This document shows, piece after piece, positions 38,196 through 48,603 of a DNA stretch of 64,000 nucleotides (position 1 is the stretch's first letter; every line of letters begins with the position of its first letter). The notes under the pieces are model-generated. The model saw nothing but the letters and a program-made list of their open reading frames with translations. It was not told where the DNA came from and did not search any database. A program made the translations under genes and the position numbers. Origin of the DNA: JAJRVM01 sp963700515 (GTDB lineage: Bacteria > Planctomycetota > Planctomycetia > Pirellulales > Pirellulaceae); NCBI GenBank assembly GCA_963700515.1, contig CAVOXY010000030.1, forward strand, positions 1 to 64,000. Reading direction: 5' to 3'.

Positions 38196-39616
38196 CTACT
38201 TGGCGTCGGCACCGCTTTTCGGCGTTGGCTCGACAAAACGGAGCGAACTCGTCACCGCCTGGTCGGCGGCTGCAAAGCGGTCTGACAGGTCCGATTCGTA
38301 GGTAAATACGCAGGAGACGCGTCGGCCTTCGTCGTCGGAAATGTGATAGTAGACCCACTCGATGGAAAGATCCGAGATTTTGCCCGTCGCCACGACTCGC
38401 ATCACATGCAGCCCGCCGTCGGTCAATGATTCGGAGGCGGCCAGGAACTCTCCCAAGTTGGTGTCTAACGCCCGTTTCACATCCTCCTGAAAGTCGAGGA
38501 TCGTGAATTGTTCTCCTTCATCAACCGGCGGCACGCGGAGATGTTGCACTGGGCGAGCAGGTCGCCGCGGTCCACCAGTCGCAGGATGCTGACGTCCTGT
38601 CGTTCGATCATCACGTGCCAATTGCGGTCCAAGAGCAATTCGAAACCTCCGCTGGGCGAACGGAATTCCAGCAGCCGAGATGCGGCGTCCGCTTTGAGGT
38701 TCAGGTCCGCCAGGATATCCCGGTGAAGTGTCGGCACGGTGGACCGTGGGGTCAATGTCATTTGGATTCGTGCCGTGGCTTCGATTCCTGGCTGAGCGTG
38801 ACCGACCGAGCGTCGCTCCTTGATCGACATCGCGAACCAGGTGGTGCGTTTGCGTGTCAAATCGAAAGTGAACTTGGCGGCGATCGCCATTTCACTTGAC
38901 ACGCCTCCGCTGGCCCCACTGACCGAACCGGTGGCATGTATGACGGCCATATTGCGTTCGACACGGTCTAATTTGCACATCACGGTCTGGTTGCTCACGG
39001 CATCCAGGCCCAGCAGAGCAGGTAGCAGGTCGGACGACGCTTTCCAACTCTCGCCGACCGACACGGCGCGCCAGGGAAGGAGACCGTCGATCAGCAGGCT
39101 GTTGGCCGGCACGTCGATCAGGTCGAGTTCATCCCGGTTGAGCGGTCCGAGTGGGGAGAAGAGGGCGACATCGTGGGACGAAGCGGCCGATACCGCCACG
39201 ATTCGCCGGTCGCTGCGGAGCGTCGGTTGTACGACCCCTTCGCGGAATGTGATGCTGGCTTGGGCGGTTTCGTAGTACCGCACGGCCGACGGGGACCAGG
39301 TCGTCTTCTGGGGAATCGCGGCTTCCAAAGTTCTCTCGACGTAGGACAGTTGGGCCTTGACCTTGACGGGGGTCGTGACCGGCCCAGCCGACTCGGCCTT
39401 GAGTGTAATATTTCCGTCCAATTCGAACAGCAACTTGACCTGCTGCAAATCGCCAGCGGAAATCAGCGGCTTCAGCTCGACCTGGGCGGCGTTTTTTGGC
39501 GGTGTGTTTTTTGGCGCTGCGGCGGGTGACGATATAGGCCAATAGAGGTATAGCGTCGGGACTATAACAGTTAAGAGGGCGAAAACTCGCACCGTATTTG
39601 GGTCTTTGGCGCTCAT
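38196..39616 (-). CDS. Signal-anchored protein of unknown function (one frameshift)
   Basis: Joined translation is about 470 residues. MSAKDPNTVRVFALLTVIVPTLYLYWP forms an N-terminal membrane anchor or signal. The rest is a long beta-rich extracytoplasmic region with LFELDGNITLKAES, LLPWRAVSVGESW and ILADLNLKADAASRLLEFRSP, and it ends with the compact FTILDFQEDVKRALDTNLGEFL and SIEWVYYHISDDEGRRVSC stretch. The frame breaks near 38520, between LAQCNIS and RVPPVDEGEQFTIL. The layout suggests a lipid or surface-polymer binding protein, but I recognise no family. Confidence 0.6.
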
Positions 39617-40378
39617 GGGTTAGTCCAAGAATCGAGTGACGCGAGCGAAGTACGGCCGTGCGCGCCCCGTTGGATCAGTGACGCGGTGGCTGGCGGCACT
39701 GTAGATCAGTGGCACACGCAGGGGCTTTTCGAGGCCGAGGCCGATGTGGAGTCGGGTAGCTTGGGCGCTCTGTGCGATGTGCGAGGAGCTGTGAACTGAA
39801 CGGCAGGTCTACGCGCTCCAAATGGGTAGATCGTCCGATTTGGTTGTCACCATTGAGTCGAAAATTACGTCAAAGACAGTTGACTGAGGTGGTTGATTTC
39901 CGTAGTCGGTGGGGGGGCTTGTTTGGCGGGGTCTTTTTCAGGTCTGTTGTCGGCTGTTTTGCGTGCTATCTTGAATGGCATTTTGAAATTGGCTAAAATG
40001 CATTAAGTTTTTTTATTGTAATGGTTTACGTGAATAATTAAGCCTTCAAGTGAGGGTTGGCCGCGAACTTCTGCGAGACAAAACGCGACGGTACTAGGTA
40101 TAACCGGTGAACTTGTCGGGACCCATTTCAGGCCTTGTTGATTCGGCAACTGTCCAGGTACTAGCAGCGATTTTGGGTAGCGGGGAGTTTTTGAGAGCCG
40201 TCACGAGAGAACCAACGAGCATTGGCGGTCGTAATCGATGAGCGGTCAGTCGTGATGCGGCTGGCCGGGGAGCGGCCCGGGACGGGACGCCTTTCCCACA
40301 CTGGATGGGGTCTTGGTGGGCGATGGGAGTCGCAGGGAACACCATTGAGATCATCCCGTCGCGAGAAGAGGTTTGCCA
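39617..40378. other. AT-rich leader upstream of the sigma factor gene
   Basis: About 760 bases without a supported gene (39772-39996 is an open frame without homology). The stretch 39960-40045 is clearly more AT-rich than its surroundings and includes a run of seven T residues. A promoter candidate is listed separately. Confidence 0.5.
39971..39999 (+). promoter_or_regulatory. Candidate sigma-70 promoter for the sigma factor gene
   Basis: TTGAAT (39971-39976) and TAAAAT (39994-39999) are 17 bases apart within the AT-rich stretch. The 5' leader to the ATG at 40379 would be about 370 bases, which is long, so this is tentative. Confidence 0.4.
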
Positions 40379-42045
<1,667 letters not shown>

Positions 42046-42404
42046 TGTCGGCCGAATAGCCCCTCGCACAAGCGGGGGGGGTGGTTGGCGGCCAGCGACA
42101 GTATCATGGGTGCCCCAAGATAGGGGATCTTGCTCTCGGGGGAGGGACATCATCGCGAGGAGAGACGGCACGGCGCAGAGCGTGCCAATGAACGCGCCTG
42201 TGGCAGCGCGTCGCTGGGATTGCTGCCGATGGGGTGTGTCGTCTTTTTTGTGTGATGCCGTGGCCGACCCCTTCTAGGACCGAGCCCGCAGAACCGGTAC
42301 GTGGCCGGGATTTCATCGTGCGGGAAGGGTGTTTTTTTCCGCGTCCGTATTGCATGGAAGCGCTGCTTCGTTATATTTACTGGTTTTCGCAAGTTGGATA
42401 GTAG
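42046..42404. other. Intergenic region before the tRNA-tuf operon
   Basis: No gene. It contains the likely operon promoter at 42350-42377. A weak hairpin (CCCCTCGC/GCGGGG, near 42060-42078) may end the sigma factor transcript but has no T-run. Confidence 0.5.
42350..42377 (+). promoter_or_regulatory. Promoter of the tRNA-Thr/Tyr/Gly/Thr-tuf operon
   Basis: TTGCAT (42350-42355) and TATATT (42372-42377) are 16 bases apart. The expected start near 42384 is about 20 bases before the first tRNA. Confidence 0.65.
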
Positions 42405-42477
42405 GCCAGCGTAGCTCAACTGGCAGAGCAGTTGATTTGTAATCAACAGGTTGTGGGTTCAAGTCCCTCCGCTGGCT
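42405..42477 (+). tRNA. tRNA-Thr (anticodon TGT)
   Basis: Acceptor stem GCCAGCG/CGCTGGC pairs fully. The anticodon stem GTTGA/TCAAC encloses TTTGTAA, giving anticodon TGT. The D arm has GCTC/GAGC. The T loop is TTCAAGT, but the T stem GTGGG/CCCTC contains one T-T mismatch. CCA is not encoded. First of four tRNAs before tuf. Confidence 0.95.
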
Positions 42478-42568
42478 TCGCGCAGTGACTGGTCAAGTGT
42501 GTTGTCCCATTGAAGCAGCGTCGGTGGGGCACGCGGCATGCCGAGCGGTAAGGTGGAGCAGCTGTATC

Positions 42569-42650
42569 GGGGGGTTTCCCGAGCGGTCAAAGGGGTCAGA
42601 CTGTAAATCTGATGGCAATGCCTTCGTAGGTTCGAATCCTACACCCCCCA
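42569..42650 (+). tRNA. tRNA-Tyr (anticodon GTA)
   Basis: 82 bases with the long variable arm of class II tRNAs. Acceptor GGGGGGT/ACCCCCC with discriminator A; anticodon stem CAGAC/TCTG-type around CTGTAAA gives GTA; T stem GTAGG/CCTAC is perfect. Confidence 0.95.
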
Positions 42651-42800
42651 TTTTCTGTTGCTCCTGACTGTAGGTGCCGGGCGAACTGGGGGCGGAAGGT
42701 TTTTGGCGATGGATGGAGGGTCTGGCTGCGGCTGCGGAGGTTGATGGCGGGGTGGGCGTTGCCGAGTGGGTGAAGAGGTTTGAGGAGAATCGGGAGAAGT

Positions 42801-42871
42801 GCGGGTGTAGCTCAATGGTAGAGCCACAGCCTTCCAAGCTGAAGACGAGGGTTCGATTCCCTTCACCCGCT
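42801..42871 (+). tRNA. tRNA-Gly (anticodon TCC)
   Basis: 71 bases. Acceptor GCGGGTG/CACCCGC; anticodon loop CTTCCAA gives TCC; T stem GAGGG/CCCTT with one G-T pair; D arm GCTC/GAGC. Confidence 0.95.
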
Positions 42872-42882
42872 CTTTGCTGTCA

Positions 42883-42955
<73 letters not shown>

Positions 42956-43067
42956 CCTTCGGGTAGCCGGAGTGACCTGTTACTTGTGTTACTTTGATAC
43001 GCTGTGTGTTGTACTAGGTGTTTGTTCGTCGCATAGCGACATCCGTAAAATTTAGGTGTGGAAATCA

Positions 43068-44266
43068 ATGGCCAAGGATACATTCAAACGAGACAAGCCG
43101 CACGTCAACGTTGGTACGATCGGTCACATCGACCATGGCAAGACTACTTTGACAGGCGCTATTCTGGCGGTCCAAGCGGCAAAGGGGTTGGCCAAGTTCA
43201 AGTCGTACGCGGATATTGCCAAGGGTGGCACGGTTCGTGACTCGACCAAGACGGTGACGATCGCCGTGGCGCACGTCGAGTATGAGATCGGAAAATCGCC
43301 ACTATGCTCACATTGACTGCCCCGGTCACGCGGACTTCATCAAGAACATGATCACCGGTGCCGCCCAGATGGATGGCGCCATTCTGGTGGTCTCGGCCGC
43401 GGACGGCCCGATGCCGCAGACGAAAGAGCACGTCTTGTTGGCGCGTCAGGTCGACGTGCCGGCCATCGTGGTGTTCCTCAATAAAATCGACCTGGTCGAC
43501 GACGACGAGCTGCTGGACCTGGTGGAGATGGAAGTGCGGGAGCTGCTCAATAAGTACGACTTCCCGGGCGACGATTTGCCCATCGTGCGCGGGGCGAGCA
43601 TCGAAGGCCTACCAGAACCCGGAGGATCCGGACGCGATCAAGTGCATTGCCGAGTTGTTGGAAGCCATCGACAACTACATTCCGCAGCCGGAGCGGATTG
43701 TCGACAAGCCGTTTTTGATGGCGGTGGAGGATGTGTTCTCGATCGAAGGCCGCGGCACGGTCGCGACAGGTCGTATCGAGCGCGGCATTGTGAAGGTCGG
43801 TGACGAAGTGGAGATCGTCGGTTTGGTTCCCGACAGCCGCAAGACGATCTGCACCGGGGTCGAAATGTTTCGCAAGCTGCTTGATCAGGGGCAGGCTGGG
43901 GACAACGTCGGCTGCTTGCTGCGTGGTGTCAAGCGCGAGGAGATTGAGCGCGGCCAGGTTTTGGCCAAGCCCGGCTCGATTACGCCCCACACGGATTTTG
44001 AGGCGGAAGTCTACTGCTTGTCGAAGGACGAAGGTGGTCGACACACGCCGTTCTTCAGCGGTTATCGGCCGCAGTTCTATTTCCGCACGACGGATGTTAC
44101 GGGCACGGCCAATTTGGTGGAAGCCGAAATGTGCATGCCCGGCGACAACGTGAAAGTGCGAGTGGAATTGCACAAGCCGATCGCCATGGACGACGGTGTT
44201 CGCTTCGCGATTCGCGAAGGGGGCCGCACGGTCGGTTCCGGGGTGGTGACGAAGATCTTCAAGTAG
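43068..44266 (+). CDS. tuf: Elongation factor Tu (two frameshifts)
   Basis: Joined translation is about 399 residues. EF-Tu delivers aminoacyl-tRNA to the ribosome. MAKDTFKRDKPHVNVGTIGHIDHGKTT starts at the ATG 43068 (an upstream GTG at 43056 is in frame). G1 GHIDHGKTT, G3 DCPGHADFIKNM and G4 NKIDLVDD are intact. The frame breaks near 43288, where one extra T separates VEYE from ENRHYAHIDCPG, and near 43600, where one extra G separates RGASI from KAYQNPEDPD. Domains 2 and 3 (SIEGRGTVATGRIERG, GGRHTPFFSGYRPQFYFRTTDVTG) are normal. It is the only tuf in the window. Confidence 0.95.
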
Positions 44267-44314
44267 TCGACGGTTAGGCGAGGTGCTCCGTTGTGGCCAG
44301 GGTGTGCGGGATGC

Positions 44315-44390
44315 AGGGGTGTAGCTCAATTGGCAGAGCGCTGGTCTCCAAAACCAGAGGTTGCGAGTTCGATTCCCGCCGCCCCTGCCA
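44315..44390 (+). tRNA. tRNA-Trp (anticodon CCA), CCA end encoded
   Basis: Acceptor AGGGGTG/CGCCCCT; anticodon stem CTGGT/ACCAG around CTCCAAA gives CCA; discriminator G followed by encoded CCA (44388-44390). The T stem GCGAG/CCCGC has one A-C mismatch. It sits between tuf and secE, as in E. coli. Confidence 0.93.
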
Positions 44391-44592
44391 TTTTTGGTTC
44401 TGTCCCGACTTTTGTTCTGTTCCAACTTGGTTCTAATCCGACAGTGGCCATGGGGTGTTGAATCGATTCTCTCGGGCGGTGTGTCATGCCGCCAGTCGGC
44501 GGTGCTTAATGCCGTCAACCGGTGGCTGTTTCCTGCGGCCGGCGTGGAGGATGGATAAGGGACCTGGGTGCTGTTGAATCGTTTAGAGGTGT

Positions 44593-45024
44593 GTGAGTCG
44601 CCCGATGGGAAAAGCAAAGACGCCGTTTTTTCGAGAGCTCTTTCAGTTCGGCGTGTACAAGAAGAGCCAGGGAAGGGTGACGCGCCAGGTGACGTGCGCG
44701 TTCGTGTGGCTGGCTTTTTTCATTGGCGCGTGGCGAGCCTGGGCGACCATGGGTGGCGGCTCCAGCCTGCGGTACTTGGTGGCCGGTGGCATGCTGCTGC
44801 TGGGTCTCTGGCTCGGCTACCGCCTCGTGAATATGTCGCAATTTGCGGACTTTCTGATTGCGGTGGAGGCCGAGATGAACAAGGTCTCGTGGCCATCGCG
44901 GGGAGAGTTGATTCGCAGTTCGGTGGTGGTCATTTTTGTCATTTTCCTGCTGGCGACCGTCTTGTTTGCATACGATTTGGTGTGGCGTTCTCTGTTCGTC
45001 TTGATGGGGGTGCGCCCGGGTTAA
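44593..45024 (+). CDS. secE: Preprotein translocase subunit SecE
   Basis: 143 residues, longer than the single-helix form. There are three hydrophobic helices: TCAFVWLAFFIGAWRAW, YLVAGGMLLLGLWLGYRLV and the C-terminal SSVVVIFVIFLLATVLFAYDLVW. The last is preceded by FLIAVEAEMNKVSWPSRGEL, the conserved amphipathic SecE signature. SecE stabilises SecY in the Sec translocon. I use the GTG at 44593 because AGAGG precedes it closely; the ATG at 44605 is also possible. nusG follows. Confidence 0.92.
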   Translation: MSRPMGKAKTPFFRELFQFGVYKKSQGRVTRQVTCAFVWLAFFIGAWRAWATMGGGSSLRYLVAGGMLLLGLWLGYRLVNMSQFADFLIAVEAEMNKVSWPSRGELIRSSVVVIFVIFLLATVLFAYDLVWRSLFVLMGVRPG

Positions 45025-45130
45025 ATCGGTGATGCGGTGCCTGTGGCGGCGGTAGTTGAACGCCGATCAGGTGCTGTATCAGCGGCGGGTCAAGATAGGT
45101 GAGCTGGGGCCTAAGAACAAAGGTGGAAAT

Positions 45131-45985
45131 GTGACGAGCGACCCGGAAAGCCGAGACGAGTTGGTTCCTGAGCAGCCGGAAAGTGCTGTGGAGTCGGAGA
45201 GTGAGCCGGTCGTGGACGAGTCGTCCGCGTCGTCGGGCGACGACAGGGAAACGGCGGAAGCTGCGAAAACGGCCGAAGCTGCGAAAACGGCGGACGCGGG
45301 AGTGGCGGCGGACGCGGAGCCGGCCGCAGACGCGGAGCCGGCGGCAGACGCGGAGCCGGCGGCGGGAGTTTCAGCGGGCGGCAAGAAGCGGGCTCAGCCC
45401 TCTGCGACCGAAGCCACCGAGGCCGAGGGTGAAGAGGAAGCTGCCGTCAAGAAGTGGTACATCCTGAAGGTACAGGTGAATCGTGAGGAGTCGATTCGCC
45501 GCGCGCTGGAGCGGCGGTTGAAGGTCGCCGGTCTGGAGGAGTACTTCGGCGAGATCGTTGTGCCGACCGAGGACGTGGCGGAGTACAACAAGAGTGGCAA
45601 GCGGAGGATCGTGAAGAAGAAGCTCTATCCGGGCTACATCATGATCCACTTGGTGCTCAACGATGATACGTGGTTTCTGGTGCGGGAGACGCCGGGGATT
45701 GGTGATTTCACCGGTTCCGCCGGCAAGCCGACGCCGATGGAGCCGCATGAAGTACAGCGGATCGTCCGCTCGACGCGAGGCGCGGAAGCGGGTGAAGCGC
45801 CGGTCAAGACGTCGATTCCCTTCAAGCCGGGCGATCGCGTCCGCGTGAAGGAAGGGTATTTTGAGAACTTTGAGGGTGACGTGGAAGCGATTGATGAGGC
45901 GAATGGCCGCGTGACGGTCATGATCAACATCTTTGGCCGTTCCACGCCTGTCGAATTGGAGCATTGGCAAATCGAGTCTGTCTGA
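45131..45985 (+). CDS. nusG: Transcription termination/antitermination protein NusG with N-terminal extension
   Basis: 284 residues from the GTG at 45131, which has AGGTGG about 5 bases upstream; an ATG-like start at 45056 adds 25 residues without family similarity. Residues 1-106 are a low-complexity acidic, alanine-rich extension with direct repeats (AEAAKTAEAAKTA and three copies of ADAEPAA). The NGN domain starts KKWYILKVQVNREES at about 108 and contains KKLYPGYIMIHL and RETPGIGDFTG; the KOW domain (FKPGDRVRVKEGYFENFEGDV) is at about 230 and the product ends PVELEHWQIE. NusG couples RNA polymerase to the ribosome and Rho. Confidence 0.93.
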   Translation: MTSDPESRDELVPEQPESAVESESEPVVDESSASSGDDRETAEAAKTAEAAKTADAGVAADAEPAADAEPAADAEPAAGVSAGGKKRAQPSATEATEAEGEEEAAVKKWYILKVQVNREESIRRALERRLKVAGLEEYFGEIVVPTEDVAEYNKSGKRRIVKKKLYPGYIMIHLVLNDDTWFLVRETPGIGDFTGSAGKPTPMEPHEVQRIVRSTRGAEAGEAPVKTSIPFKPGDRVRVKEGYFENFEGDVEAIDEANGRVTVMINIFGRSTPVELEHWQIESV

Positions 45986-46047
45986 GTCGCGGCCGGTGGC
46001 GCGCGGTATGTGGACGGCTCATCAGCAGCGATTGAGTCACGAATATC

Positions 46048-46475
46048 ATGGCAAAACAACTAGTTGGACAAGCGAAGTTTCAGGTCCCCGGTGGCCAGGC
46101 GACCCCCGCCCCTCCGGTCGGAACATCGCTTGGTAGATACGGGATCAATCTGGGCCAGTTTGTTCAGCAGTTCAATGATCGAACCAAGGAATACAACGGT
46201 ACTCCGATCCCGGTCGTGGTCAGTGTCTACAGCGACCGCACGTTCGATTTTGTCACCAAGAGTCCTCCGGCAGCGGCTTTGTTGAAGCAGGCGGCAGGTA
46301 TTGCCAAAGGCTCGGGGGTTCCCAACCGGGACAAGGTTGGCAGGGTGACACGCTGCAGCTCGACGATATCTGTCAGAAGAAGATGGCCGACCTCAATGCC
46401 AGCGATCTAGAACACGCTCGGCGCATGATTGAGGGGACGGCTCGTAGCATGGGGTTGGAGGTCCTGGAAGGGTAG
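46048..46475 (+). CDS. rplK: Large ribosomal subunit protein L11 (one frameshift)
   Basis: Joined translation is about 142 residues. L11 forms the GTPase-associated centre with L10-L7/L12. The N-terminal domain reads KFQVPGGQATPAPPVGTSLG, keeping the proline-rich tail that contacts the factor site. The frame breaks near 46346: one extra base in TGACACGCTGC separates DKVGRVT from LQLDDICQKKMADLNASDLEHARRMIEGTARSMG, the correct C-terminal domain, which ends at the TAG 46473-46475. rplA begins 5 bases later. Confidence 0.93.
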
Positions 46476-46479
46476 TCTG

Positions 46480-47157
46480 ATGCCGAACAAGTCAAAACGT
46501 TATCGCGCCTTGGCGGAAAAGACAACGAAAACACCGTTGCCATTAACCGAGGCGATTGTGCAGCTGAAGGGATTCGGCACTGCCAAGTTTGATCAAACCG
46601 TGGAGATCCACATGCGCTTGGGGATCGATTCCAAGCAGGCGGATCAGATTGTGCGCGGCTCGATCGTGTTGCCCCATGGGATTGGCAAGACCCAGCGGGT
46701 GGTGGTGTTTGCCAAGGGAGACTTGGCCAAAGCCGCGCTGGAGGCGGGCGCGGATGAAGTGGGGCAGGAGGAACTGGCCAAGAGGATCCAGGAAGGCTGG
46801 CTCGACTTCGACGCCTGCATTGCCACGCCCGACATGATGGGTGTGGTGGGGCGTTTGGGTCGCGTGTTGGGTCCGCGCGGATTGATGCCGTCGCCGCGGA
46901 GCGGCACGGTCACGCAGGAGGTGGACAAGATTGTGCGGGAGTACAAGGCGGGAAAGGTGGAATTCCGCAACGATGCGGGTGGAAACGTGCATGCCGTGGT
47001 TGGCAAGATGAGTTTCGACAGCGACAAGTTGCAGGAGAACATCCAGGCGTTTATCGACCGGATTACCGGCATGAAGCCGCATGCCGTCAAGGGGAATTAC
47101 GTCCGTGGGATTACCATTTGTGCGACCATGAGCCCGGGAGTGCCGATCGCGGCCTAG
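46480..47157 (+). CDS. rplA: Large ribosomal subunit protein L1
   Basis: 225 residues. L1 forms the mobile L1 stalk that moves deacylated tRNA out of the E site, and in many bacteria it represses its own operon. MPNKSKRYRALAEK starts at ATG 46480; the conserved GRLGRVLGPRGLMPSPRSGTV segment and the C-terminal VRGITICATMSPGV are present. Spacing from rplK is 4 bases. Confidence 0.96.
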   Translation: MPNKSKRYRALAEKTTKTPLPLTEAIVQLKGFGTAKFDQTVEIHMRLGIDSKQADQIVRGSIVLPHGIGKTQRVVVFAKGDLAKAALEAGADEVGQEELAKRIQEGWLDFDACIATPDMMGVVGRLGRVLGPRGLMPSPRSGTVTQEVDKIVREYKAGKVEFRNDAGGNVHAVVGKMSFDSDKLQENIQAFIDRITGMKPHAVKGNYVRGITICATMSPGVPIAA

Positions 47158-47241
47158 GCGGACCGACGCTGCGGAAACCTGATCGTGAGAGCGGGTCGAG
47201 CTACAGTCCAACGTACCAACCACTTATGTGGCTGATGAACT

Positions 47242-47766
47242 ATGAGTAAATACGTCAAAGATCTGATTTCGCGTGATATTGCCCAGCGACTCACTGGCGT
47301 CGAAGACGCGGTGCTGGTCAACGTGATCGGCATGGGTGCCAACCAAACGGTGGTCCTGCGTCGTGAACTGCGCCAGAAGGGTATGCAGTTATTGGTCGTC
47401 AAGAACAGCATGGCTCGACGCGCCACCGAAGGGACTCCCTTGGGACCGGCGTTCGAGGGCGTGGAAGGCACGTTGGCGGTCGTCTGGGGTGGCGAGGATT
47501 TCATCTCGCTGGTCAAAGAAGTCACTCGGCTCGATAAGTCGAGCCAGTACGAGAAGTTTGAAGCGCGGGGCGGCGTCATGGATGGCGAGCACCTGACGGC
47601 GGACCGTGTTCGCCAGATCAGCAGGTGGCCAAACCGCTTGGAGCAATTGAGCATCGTGTCGGGACAAATGCTCTCGCCAGGTGCCCAGTTGTCATCGCAA
47701 TTGATTGGTCCTGGCGGGGCTTTGGCCAGCCAAATCGAGCAGAAAGCCGAGGAGCCGGCGGAGTAG
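47242..47766 (+). CDS. rplJ: Large ribosomal subunit protein L10
   Basis: 174 residues. L10 anchors L7/L12 dimers to the stalk. The N-terminal globular domain has LVVKNSMARRA and the VWGGED region; the C-terminal helix that carries L12 follows. No long autoregulatory leader is apparent in the 84 bases upstream. Confidence 0.94.
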   Translation: MSKYVKDLISRDIAQRLTGVEDAVLVNVIGMGANQTVVLRRELRQKGMQLLVVKNSMARRATEGTPLGPAFEGVEGTLAVVWGGEDFISLVKEVTRLDKSSQYEKFEARGGVMDGEHLTADRVRQISRWPNRLEQLSIVSGQMLSPGAQLSSQLIGPGGALASQIEQKAEEPAE

Positions 47767-47918
47767 TCTCCCCGATCACCTTGTGCCAGGTTCGGCAGGC
47801 GGGAGCGGGGGGCTCGCGCTGTCGATCGACAACACAGCAGTTATTCACGGTCAACTCCAGCGATTGGCGTCGCTCCCGCGCGACGCCACGGGTAATTTGA
47901 GAAAGGGAACCATCCGCC

Positions 47919-48329
47919 ATGTCTGACGATACCGCCACATTGGAATTCTCTCCGGAAGCCAGGGAATTGGGTGATAAGATTGCCAACCTGACGCTCAAGC
48001 AGGCCAAGGAGCTGAGCGACTACCTGAAGGAAGAGTACAAGATCGAGCCGGCTGCCGGCGGCGCGATCATGATGGCCCCAGCGGCCGGTGAGGGAGGGGG
48101 CGAGGCTGCCGCGGTGCAGACCGAGTTCGACGTCATGTTGACCGGTTTCGGTGACTCGAAGTTGAACGTGGTGAAGGTCGTCAAGGCCTTGACCGGTTCC
48201 ACCCTCATGGAAGCCAAGAAGATGGTCGAGAGCGCTCCCGTGGCGATCAAGGAAAAGGTCTCCAAAGAGGACGCCGAGAAAGTCAAGAAAGAATTGGAAG
48301 AAGCCGGCGCGTCGGTTGAACTCAAGTAA
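47919..48329 (+). CDS. rplL: Large ribosomal subunit protein L7/L12
   Basis: 136 residues. The N-terminal dimerisation helices (LTLKQAKELSDYLKEEYKIEPA), a glycine/alanine hinge and the C-terminal factor-binding domain (TEFDVMLTGFGDSKLNVVKVVKALTGSTLMEAKKMVE, then SKEDAEKVKKELEEAGASVELK) are all present. L7/L12 recruits translation GTPases. An AAGGGAACC site precedes the ATG. Confidence 0.96.
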   Translation: MSDDTATLEFSPEARELGDKIANLTLKQAKELSDYLKEEYKIEPAAGGAIMMAPAAGEGGGEAAAVQTEFDVMLTGFGDSKLNVVKVVKALTGSTLMEAKKMVESAPVAIKEKVSKEDAEKVKKELEEAGASVELK

Positions 48330-48603
48330 GCTGCCGATCCGTGACCCAGTGACCCCGTTTGGCAGCGCGTGCCGGGCGGGGGTGTAGGTTGTGACCGCTT
48401 GATTTTCAACATCCTTCAGTGCAAGCGTTTGTTCGTGCTTGTGTTGGTCCCGGGAGATGGTGCGCGCTCACCCTCCCGTGCTCTGTCGTGGCACCCCGTT
48501 GAGGCACGCTCCGGCGCGCACTGCGCCGCCGTAGCGCTGGGGTATGTCCGGTTGTGGCAGCCGTCCCATTCGTGATTCGCTTTGCATGGAGCTTTTTCTG
48601 CAT

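Noticed and set aside
43068..43620. Programmed frameshifting or recoding
   Set aside because: The breaks differ in sequence context, shift size and direction, and occur in unrelated genes, with no slippery heptamer plus pseudoknot.
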